Positions 56,452 through 64,000 of a stretch of 64,000 bases of DNA are shown piece by piece. Each line of letters starts with the position of its first letter. Position 1 is the first letter of the stretch. A model generated the notes under the pieces. The model was not told where the DNA came from, ran no database searches, and saw only the letters and a list, made by a program, of their open reading frames with translations. The stretch covers positions 620,001-684,000 of the forward strand of contig JAWWNJ010000011.1 of NCBI GenBank assembly GCA_037176885.1, read 5' to 3'. A program made the translations under genes and the position numbers. Source of the DNA: Favolaschia claudopus (lineage: Eukaryota > Basidiomycota > Agaricomycetes > Agaricales > Mycenaceae).

Positions 56452-58704
56452 TCAAAGTTTCCCCAACACCCTCCTCTCCCTCTCCCCCTCCTTCAAACAA
56501 TCCACCACCTCCGCCGTCCCCCTCAACCCCCCATCCTCCAACACATACTCATGCACACAGTCCAACATCCCCCTCCTAAACTCCTCCACAATCCCCCTCG
56601 CAAACCCCGCCTCATCCCACAAAAACACAAGGTTCAGCTTCCCCGAACACGTCCAAGTATACACGAGCATCCCCCCGGGCGCGCGCTTCGCGCCCCCGAC
56701 GGCGTTGACGAGCTTGATGGAGGGGTAGGCGGATGTGATGTAGATTTCGTCCCAATTACCGCTGTGCGAGACGCCGAGGAGGGCGATAGAGGGAACTGCC
56801 GGCGTGGCAGTGGAGGTTGACGCAGCGGTCGGGGCTTGCGGCCGAGCCGTTCGAGGCACCGTCCCGTCCGCCTCATCGTCAATCCTCGCCCATGCCTTCG
56901 CCCTCTCCCCGCGTATCTTGCTATTCACAATCGCCCGCTGCATCAACACCGGACTCCGCGTGTAACTCCCAATCTGCCTCTGCGCCTCCCTCCCGCGCGC
57001 CCAGAACGCCTTTCCCAAATCCACTGACCGAGGGAGGTACGAAGGCAACACGATGTTGTAGTAGTCAAGTGCAAGCGACATGGGCGACTCCAGCTCCGAA
57101 CTTGGCTGGAGGAACCGTCGCAGGTTGATGGCGGTGTACATGAGCGTCGGCAGCTCTTTTGGTGAGACGATTTCGGGGTGCGCGGCGCAGACGCGGAGCC
57201 ATGCGAAGTTGCATAGCACAAACGCCATGTTCGCGACGGAGACGCGTTGCGCTTTGCATTTCGCAAAGATCGCAGCTGTCTGACGGACGTCGACTCTTGT
57301 TTGGATGAATCGAAAGTCCGTCGTTTTGCTCTTGATGCGGGGGAAGACTTGTCCACCCTGTATTCGAGTCAGTCAATGAACGACGGTGAATTGAAAACGC
57401 ACGATAAATCCTCTCTGGATATTGTCGTTGTCGACCTTCCACGCCGCATCTTGAAACCTCGTCCACTCAGCCCCCATAATCCTCGCCTCCGTCGCAGGCG
57501 CAAGCACGTCTTTCATCGCCTGCTTGCCCCACCTCTTCACCCACTCCGCCTCTAGAATCTTCCTCAGGTCCGCATCGCTCCTCGGCGCCCCCCCAGGCGT
57601 ATCCGACCCGCCAACAAGTTCCAATACACACTGAATGCTCGCCTGCAACCCAATCGCATCACTGATTAAATGCGCAAACATCACGAAGAGCTCGAATTCG
57701 TATATGTGCGACGACACGGGTCGCTGACGCGCCAGATCGAGCCGTGCGAGGCAGTCGGAAGATAGGATGCGGGGGCCGCCGACACAGGCACGCGTGAGAG
57801 ACGCGCTGGAGACGTTGTTGAGGATCCGCACTGACGAGGCGGTTTCGGCGAAGGCGTGGCTTGCGCTGGAAGGGGGAGTGTATCTGTGCGGCGGGTAAGC
57901 TCAGGACATTAAGGGAAATCAGAGCGAAGTCAAGGTTCTTTTTTGGAGTCGATTCTGGGTCGATCACGGCCGAAGAATCGACCGAAAACCGGGAGCGAGT
58001 CGAGCAGAATCGAGTGTGTCTACTCCGCACTCGCAGCTACAACAGAATCGAGTCCAGTAAAAAGATAGGTGTAAAATCCGCCGTCAGAGTCGACTTCAGA
58101 ATCATGTCGACAATCGAAGACTTTGACTTCCGCTATTATTATTAGTCGAAGAGTGAAAAACGACGTACGCGAATTGTGCATCATCGTAATGTCCCGGCCG
58201 CATCTCGATACGGGACGCTAGCAGGGAGTGCCGCAGTCGGAGTATAGCCCATGCCAACCGGACGCGTGTCGGGGACATTAGAGAGAGCGGTGCGTGGATT
58301 GTGACCCGCACTGGCATCGTTTAGCAATCAGGATGGAGGAATACGGGCAGACATACTGAACATATCATTCAGCCCATACGCCCTGCTCGGCAGATAGTAC
58401 GACCTGCGATAATCTCACTGTTAACAAGACACAAAGACTTCGCAGTAATTCCGCACAGTTCATTGGGACTGAGTTTCCTCCGGTATGTTGGCATCGCATA
58501 AGTCCGCGCACTCTCTGGTGTGAGTGCAGATGCGTAAAGAGCGGCAGATGAGACAGCAGTCGGCGCATGCATCATTGGACGCGAAGGAACGTCGGAGTCT
58601 AAGGAAGCGGCTGAAAGACTGGTGGTACTTGTACTACCGATAGTAGACATTGGACGACCCCTGACTGAGGTGGGGAGCAGCACTTTGTTATCATTGTCGC
58701 TCAT
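56452..58704 (-). CDS. acyltransferase-like protein AT5 (divergent member), 5 exons
   Basis: Exons 58704-58457, 58403-58357, 58310-58169, 57883-57403 and 57357-56452 join in phase to 607 residues, with the same exon phases as AT1-AT4. The N-terminus has an extra Ser/Thr-rich segment of about 60 residues before MPTYRRKLSPNEL. Landmarks: YYLPSRAYGLNDM, IHAPLSLMSPTRVRLAWAIL, GGSDTPGGAPRSDADLRKIL, ELPTLMYTAINLRRFLQP, FWARGREAQRQI, EEFRRGMLDCVHEYVL. Where AT1-AT4 have HHMIND, AT5 has AHLISD: the first His is lost, the second His and the Asp are kept. Its third intron is 285 bases, about five times the length in the paralogues. Lower similarity suggests the oldest branch. Confidence 0.75.
57884..58168 (-). 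repeat. expanded intron with degenerate GAATCGA/GAGTCGA repeats
   Basis: Intron 3 of AT5. On the plus strand it holds many variants of GAGTCGA and AGAATCGA in close succession (for example AGTCGATTCTGGGTCGAT, GAGTCGAGCAGAATCGAG). They are partly self-complementary, so the transcript could fold. The same intron in AT1-AT4 is 54-59 bases and lacks these. Confidence 0.6.
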
Positions 58705-59227
58705 TGTCGCCGGCAGTGCAGTCAGTCAGGAGCAGCCGCTGGAGCTGGAGCTGGAACAGGAGCCCCGAGGGAGCGAGAGATAAGGACGCAAGAAAGAAAG
58801 AGGCGGGTGTTGGTGGTCATCGCTGAAATTCATCAAATACTTTGTGGTTCTCATCAATGTGGTGAAAAAGAGAGCGCGTGTTGGTCCCTGATCAGACTTG
58901 CGCTGTCACTCCAAATGTGACTGCATGAATGCTCCGCTTTCAGTCTCAGACTCAAATACCAGATTCAAGTGCTCTGTTCAACCTCAGCCAGAAAAAAGCA
59001 CAGACAAGCTTTTTATAACCGGTCGCGAAGGTGCATGATTCAGAGAACTCAGTCGTGAGACGTAGTGCGTGTGCAAAAACGGTTCAGAATTGGAACTATC
59101 GCAACAACGACACGGCGGCGACAGAGGAAATGAAGGGTTCTCCGACCTCAAGGCGATAGATTCAGAAGGGAGGTGATAGAGACGTCAGGATATCTTCGAT
59201 ATGGTCTAGGTCTAGAATACGCCGCGC
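58705..59227. other. intergenic between AT5 and TMEM135-like gene
   Basis: Promoter of AT5 and 3' flank of the next gene. TTTTTATAACC lies near 59010, but its role is unclear. No gene is seen. Confidence 0.35.
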
Positions 59228-61356
59228 TCAATTCGGCCCAATAAATTGATACAATATCTTTCGCACAAGCGTCGACAGATGTTCAGGGTCGTTCTGGTAT
59301 ATCGTCTGTCAGAAAGAAAAGAATTATCAGTCTACCGTTACGGAAAAAAAAAACCACTGCCAGCGAAAGTGAATTACGCACCATGACCATCGCCATCCCC
59401 ACCCCTGCAAGCACGCCCTCACCCCAATTCCCCGTATGCCGGATATACCCATGCCCACGCGCAACGACCCACAGACTCTCCAGCCCTTTCGGCAGGACGT
59501 ACATCGCTAGCTCTCCGCGCCGCCGCCGGTCCTCAATCAACAGCGCAAGTCCCGTAGCAAAGCCCGGAATCCACCATGTAGCCTTTGAGATGAGCAGGTT
59601 GACCGGGCCCTGGGGTAGCGTCTTGCGAAGCAGCGAGGCAGCGGGTGCCGCCATAATCCATTCGTACAGATTATGCTTGATGCAGAATACACCTGTGGCC
59701 AATCGTCAGCAAAATAGGCATAGCCCTTTCTTGAAAAAATACCTTGACATATGATAACGAACGCGCCGAGGAACGCAGAGCTCCTCAAACTCCCCACAGT
59801 CACCTTCATCAGAAAGCGCAAAGGATCCATCCGTATAGTTCCCCAACGAAACAGCAAACTCGGCACAAAATGCAACACAGAGTATATCGGCAACATCCAC
59901 CGCGCTACCTCGAAGAAGCGCGTCACCGCAACGCCGCCACAGCTGTCCGACATCGGATGCAGGACGGAACAAGGCGCGTAATGCGGAAGACTGGGAGCAC
60001 CAGCCAGCGCAAGTTCTCGTAAATTCAAAAGGGAGGTCATGTTGTGGGGCGTAACATCCCGTCGCGCAATAATTTGGTCGAGAGAAGGAACGTCCCCGAC
60101 GTGCTCGTAAACTGCTTTGCGATTGTAAACGAACGAATGTGGATCTGCCTTGCTGGCTTGCTGTATCCATCCTGTACAGAAAGATATTCTCAATGAAAGG
60201 GAGATGAAGTTCGGAAGTCAAATCAGCGTACCCACGTAAGACGGCGGTAGGGTGTCGGGGCGCAGAAAGAAACCGTACATGATCTGTCCGCATCTGGAAC
60301 TAAATCAGTGCCAAGGAATGGCCGCAATCATAGATCGGACGAACGCTAAGGAAAAGACAATCACAGCGCCGTAGGGAATAGTAAATCCTAGTTGCTGCGA
60401 GTAGAAATTGTAGCTCCCTTGCAAGCCTCTACAAACAGCAAATGAGATTTGGCCCTGCGCCGAAATGAGAAGTAAATGAACGGCTGTATATACCTCACAA
60501 ACACCTGTTGAGCAATAACCGCTCGCCGACTCCGCTTCTCCCAAAGAATCGCAAGCCCGCCTGAGATGGCTCCCGCAAGCGCAGAATGCCAGCGATGGGT
60601 ACGCTTCCGGACAAGTATCATTTGCGCATGGGCACTAAGCGATAGCCGCGGCGCGCGACGCCGTCGAAGTCCTGGCGTTGCGATTCCAGTGTCGGAATCA
60701 TCAGAGTCCAAAGGCGAATCCAATGCGGTGTCCTCCTCTTTCGATGAACGAATAGAGGGCGGTAAAATGGGGAGACCGTTGATCAGAAACTTGTACAATG
60801 AAGCGAAGGTTCCTGGATTAGAATGTTATATATCATTCACAGGACGTGTTAAAACGCGTATGATACAGACCTAGCATGGCCGCAAACCTCAGCGAATCCG
60901 TTCCAAAGACGGCGTGCCGGAGTATAAGCAACCATTGTGCCCTAAGAGAACGCACTTTCATTGGTAAAATCCCCACGGACAGCAAAACAAGTAAACCGCA
61001 CCGAGGAACCCTCCGCAGCTTAAACAGCGCCAAAAGCACATTAAACAGCGCTCGCATCCCGAATCCCAATCCCGCCGCCCCTGTTCAATTAAAACATTCT
61101 GTCAACCAAACCATGCTGGAGATACAATGCACGACATACTCAGCCCCCCAGCCCCAGCATGCTTGACACATTGCCGCAACGTCCGAATATCCACCACCGG
61201 CTGCCCGCGATCGCGCCAGACGATTCTCCGTGCGTCAGACAGGCGTTCTTGGTAGTTTGCGAGAGCAACAAGGTTCTCGAAGGAGACCGTGATGGATGGG
61301 CTACTAAGATGCGGAGGCCTCTTCCTCGCGCTGCCGGGAGGTGCTGGTGTCCCCAT
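59228..61356 (-). CDS. TMEM135-like multi-pass membrane protein, 8 exons
   Basis: Exons 61356-61140, 61080-60871, 60812-60494, 60428-60345, 60299-60232, 60171-59743, 59692-59382 and 59305-59228 join in phase to 571 residues. The N-terminus is cytosolic (FENLVALANYQERLSDARRI, then WRDRGQP). Many hydrophobic stretches follow, including FNVLLALFKLRRVP, the loop HRWHSALAGAISGGLAILWE, GAVIVFSLACGQIMYGF, a Cys/His-containing loop (LPHYAPCSVLHP) and ATWWIPGFATGLALLIEDRR. This order matches fungal relatives of TMEM135, a protein linked to peroxisomes and mitochondria in animals. Role in fungi not established. Confidence 0.8.
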
Positions 61357-62100
61357 CTCTGCCGATACCGTTGAAAGAAAGCTCTATCGCTTCGCTTCTC
61401 TAGTATCGCTTCTAGAGCTCTGACGTGGAGTTGTGGACCGAGGGGTGATTAGAGTGGATAGACGAGGTAGTCCCAAACGAGATAGCGGTAAAGGGCAGCT
61501 GAAAGAATGTCGCGCCCGGTACTTACTCCAACAACGCCAAAAGAAGCTTTGCAAAATTGCCGAGCATCACAGAAGTGTATATGCGTGCCGGGAATACCAT
61601 TTGTCCCATGCTCTCCACGACGTCAACGTCGAGTCCGCATTCAGTCGGCGTTACGAGCTGAACAGCGACACGCTGGAAATACTTGGTTTGTCGGAGTTCC
61701 GAGCGGCAAGAGTGCTCATTTTTGGGGACCAAGCGGATGATTGGCGCCAGGATTTGCGAGGATCTGCGTCCTTGGGTGGACTGTCGTCCGCGAAGAGGAG
61801 GAGAGAGCAAGACGAGAGGATTCAACACTATTCAACACGGTGAGTGTTCGGTTCGAACCGATGATTTCCGTCTTGACGTGAACTCGGAGGCTTCTTGGCC
61901 TCCGCTCAAGTGCTCAATTCGATTCATTCGACGCGCTTTGTTCGGGTACACCGGCGCGCCAAGGAACTACTTGGTTCATGCAACACGTCGTATAGAAAAT
62001 AAAACAGGAAAGCCGTTATAAACACCAAATGGCATTGTCAGAATATACTAAAAGCTTTTGATCCCTCCATCATAAAGACAACGTCCACCTACGAGAAGCT
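61357..62100. other. intergenic with a possible small minus-strand gene
   Basis: An ATG at 61719 (minus) in a good context opens MSTLAARNSDKPSISSVSL. A nearby frame (61828-61527) stays open and runs into a perfect GTAAGT donor at 61526, reading MGQMVFPARIYTSVMLGNF just before it. No acceptor and downstream exon could be fixed, and no family is recognised. This may be a short gene, an upstream exon, or chance. Confidence 0.3.
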
Positions 62101-63367
62101 TTACTTTTCAAGGTCGGAAGAAGACCGCCGCGACTCTACCACCGCCAATAGACTCTCTAGCGCGGGCAAATCCAGATTTGCAGTGGGCAACTCCTCGTCC
62201 CAAGGCAAATACCCCCATCCAGGATCCAGCCGCGTATATATGAACATCGCCTTCCGCTCGAACTCATCGGCATCCGCTAGACTCTTCGCATCGAAGAATG
62301 CATTGAACACAAACTCCTGTATATTATCCAGCTCCGCCTCGAAGAGTGAGAACACGGCGTGCCACGGGCGCGTGAATTCGCCCTCTTCGCCGCCGTCGAT
62401 GGAGCACCCAACGAGTTTGAGGTGCTCAAGGGTGGGTTTGTGGCGGAGGATGAAGACCACTGCATCGCTGTCGGAAAAGAGGGGCTCGAGAGCAAAGTCG
62501 TACAGTGTGAGAGAGGAAAGACGGGGCATGGAAACGCCAGCGAAGGATAGCGCTGGATATGTGCCGATAATTTGGTCGCTCCGAATGGTCAGGCCAGTAA
62601 GACCAGTTGAGGCCCCGACAAGGGCCGTCATGCTGGCGGCCCAGAAGTCGACAAGGGGATCTTGATAGTATGAGCCCTCATATTCCACGTCGGAGAGGAC
62701 GGAGATGCTGAGGTCTTGTAACCCCGTAAACAATTGGTGGAAATCCTGGTCAAGGTAAATGTCGTCAGGCATGGAGATCACGTTCTGCATTGTCAAAGAG
62801 ATGAGAGACACTGGAGGTGGGCTGGAAGATAGTGCGCGGAATATTTGGCGTTGCAGACGTAGATAATGAGAGGGATCTCCAGGCAGCTGGAAAGAGTCCT
62901 CTTCCTCGAACAATTCATGGAAGACAAGTTTGAGGCTCTTCATGTTATCAAATTTGGCTAGACCAGAGAACACGGTTTGCAGCGCCTCTCTGTTGTCTTC
63001 GCCCAAGCTATCTGCTCTGAGCTCTCCTTAATCGCAACTGAACCCTTGGGGCGACGGAGCACTTACCAGTGGACTCCTCGTCTTCCTGAAGGCAAACCGC
63101 ATCTCCTTTGAAAATCACTTCGCGCACCAGGGACCTCAGCGAGCCATCGCAGCTCTGAACGAAAGCAACAGCCTGCGCGCTCTTAACACTGTCCTTGATC
63201 ACAATCTCGCGAAAAGCCAGCGGCGTTGAAAGCTGGTTTAGTACTTTGGAGACGAGGCGGAGAGAAAGTAAATTCGAGCTCTCGTCGTCCTTGACTATTT
63301 TGATTATGGCTTCAAGCAGTTCGACAGGAAGGGGGCCATGGCTGCACGAATGTGTTGAGGTTGTCAT
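62101..63367 (-). CDS. F-box protein with leucine-rich tail, 2 exons
   Basis: Exons 63367-63067 and 63011-62101 join in phase to 403 residues. The F-box is near the N-terminus (about residues 10-55: PLPVELLEAIIKIVKD, LLSLRLVSKVLNQLSTPLAF). The rest has repeated leucine-rich turns (SLKLVFHELFEEED, SSLTLYDFALEPLFSD, TLEHLKLVGCSIDGG). Unrelated to the A-D family beyond the F-box fold. An in-frame ATG ten codons upstream (63397) is possible. It is divergently transcribed from the P450 gene. Confidence 0.7.
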
Positions 63368-63752
63368 GGACGTTGAGCATAGTAAGCCGAAAATCAATGG
63401 TTACGCTAACCCAGCCGTTCCGGTGCCGCTGACTGCGGAGTTTCAAAATTACACCGGAACAACCGGGAACATCTGTTTGAATCTCCGCTGCTAGGCAGAA
63501 CATCATGAACGTTACGACGTTAGACAGCATGAATCGCCAACTTCAAGTTGGCTGCAAAACCTGGTGGTGTCCGACGTGCTCGACCTCTTATAAGCTTCAA
63601 GATGCCTAAAAAACTCTCCAGATGTCTCGTCAATCTTCTCAATCTTCCATATTCCTGACATTCTTAAACTGTTCTCGCTGTCTGTAATCTAATCTCGGAA
63701 GCTATATATCAACATTCACTAAAGCACATGCCCAAACTTGTTCTCCACCACC
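63368..63752. promoter_or_regulatory. divergent promoter region, F-box / P450
   Basis: A region of 385 bases between two start codons pointing apart. CTCTTATAAGC at about 63587-63597 holds the palindrome CTTATAAG, a TATA-like core that could serve either side. Confidence 0.4.
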
Positions 63753-64000
63753 ATGTCCCCCACTGTGTTTTCGTCTGAAAGCGTCTCTGGATCATTGCTG
63801 CAACCGCAACTCATTGCTTGGATCGTCGGCGGTGCGCCCTCTTCAAGTACTTCGAAAGCAGTTAATTTACACCACCTCAGGTTATGCAGCCTACCTCTTT
63901 TTATATCGTACAGTCATATATCCACGTTTCTTCTCGCCGCTGCGCAATGTCCCCGGTCCCTCGCGGGGAAATCCTCTCCTCGGCCATTACCTGACTATCG
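63753..64000 (+). CDS. cytochrome P450, 5' end only (cut by window edge)
   Basis: Exon 1 (63753-63831) encodes a short hydrophobic start (LLQPQLIAWIVGG). After a 49-base intron, exon 2 from 63881 reads YAAYLFLYRTVIYPRFFSPL and then the proline-rich hinge NVPGPSRGNPLLGHYL. The membrane helix followed by (R)xVPGPxxGxxxxGH is the classical microsomal P450 N-terminus. The haem-binding part lies outside the window, so the subfamily cannot be named. Confidence 0.8.
   Translation, partial: MSPTVFSSESVSGSLLQPQLIAWIVGGAPSSSTSKAVNLHHLRLCSLPLFISYSHISTFLLAAAQCPRSLAGKSSPRPLPDY

Noticed and set aside
61850..61866. GGTTCGAACC resembling a tRNA T-loop
   Set aside because: No matching acceptor stem, D-loop or anticodon arm within 70 bases; it is a simple palindrome.
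1..64000. CRISPR arrays, bacterial-type operons, prophage or insertion sequences
   Set aside because: The DNA is intron-rich and eukaryotic; no direct-repeat/spacer pattern and no transposase frame or terminal repeats were seen.
20390..64000. Calling the AT / NmrA / P450 region a defined biosynthetic gene cluster
   Set aside because: No core synthase (polyketide synthase, NRPS or terpene synthase) is visible; housekeeping genes (PPOX, ERV25, TMEM135) lie between, and the P450 is more than 5 kb from the nearest AT. It is kept only as a hypothesis in the findings.

Overview
The window is eukaryotic nuclear DNA from a filamentous fungus, most likely a mushroom-forming basidiomycete (Agaricomycetes). 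The evidence is many 45-70 nt spliceosomal introns with GT(A/G)NG donors, very short exons, and families typical of that group: coiled-coil F-box proteins, a DUF6534 membrane protein, NmrA-like reductases, a CPAF-like S41 peptidase and a GPI-anchored chitin deacetylase. Gene models were built by hand from splice signals, reading-frame continuity and remembered family patterns. No search or alignment was run.

Layout. 0.1-2.0 kb: NAD(P)-malic enzyme (+). 2.0-7.6 kb: gene-poor stretch with no recognisable gene. 7.6-8.9 kb: sorbitol/xylitol-type zinc dehydrogenase (+). 9.8-13.1 kb: secreted S41 peptidase with about 21 exons (-). 14.0-15.3 kb: tRNA-dihydrouridine synthase (+). 15.6-17.0 kb: single-pass coiled-coil membrane protein (-). 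17.3-18.1 kb: PIG-X/Pbn1 (+). 27.6-28.6 kb: probable mitochondrial membrane protein (+). 30.0-31.7 kb: F-box protein (+). 32.4-34.5 kb: chitin deacetylase (-). 43.1-44.8 kb: DUF6534 seven-helix protein (+). 48.5-51.3 kb: two NmrA-like reductases plus the tail of a third (+). 51.6-52.6 kb: p24 protein Erv25 (+). 54.6-56.2 kb: protoporphyrinogen oxidase (-). 59.2-61.4 kb: TMEM135-like protein (-). 62.1-63.4 kb: another F-box protein (-), divergent from a cytochrome P450 that runs off the right edge.

The unusual part is 18-58 kb. Five complete paralogues of one acyltransferase-like family with an HHxxxD motif (AT1-AT5) share the same five-exon structure. They are interleaved with four members of one coiled-coil F-box family (A-D) and with fragments of both families. 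AT1 and AT3 resemble each other, as do AT2 and AT4, which suggests that a block of ATs plus F-box was duplicated. Within it a 2.1 kb segment (AT3 tail plus F-box) is tandemly repeated, giving an orphan AT tail. F-box B appears to have been overwritten by a roughly 0.9 kb conversion tract from the inverted copy D, and then broken by a 2-bp deletion. F-box C carries an in-frame stop. The locus looks like an actively duplicating and converting gene array. Whether the AT and F-box products work together is not shown by the sequence.

The housekeeping genes (malic enzyme, DUS, PIG-X, ERV25, PPOX, TMEM135) look intact and form the stable frame around this accessory array.
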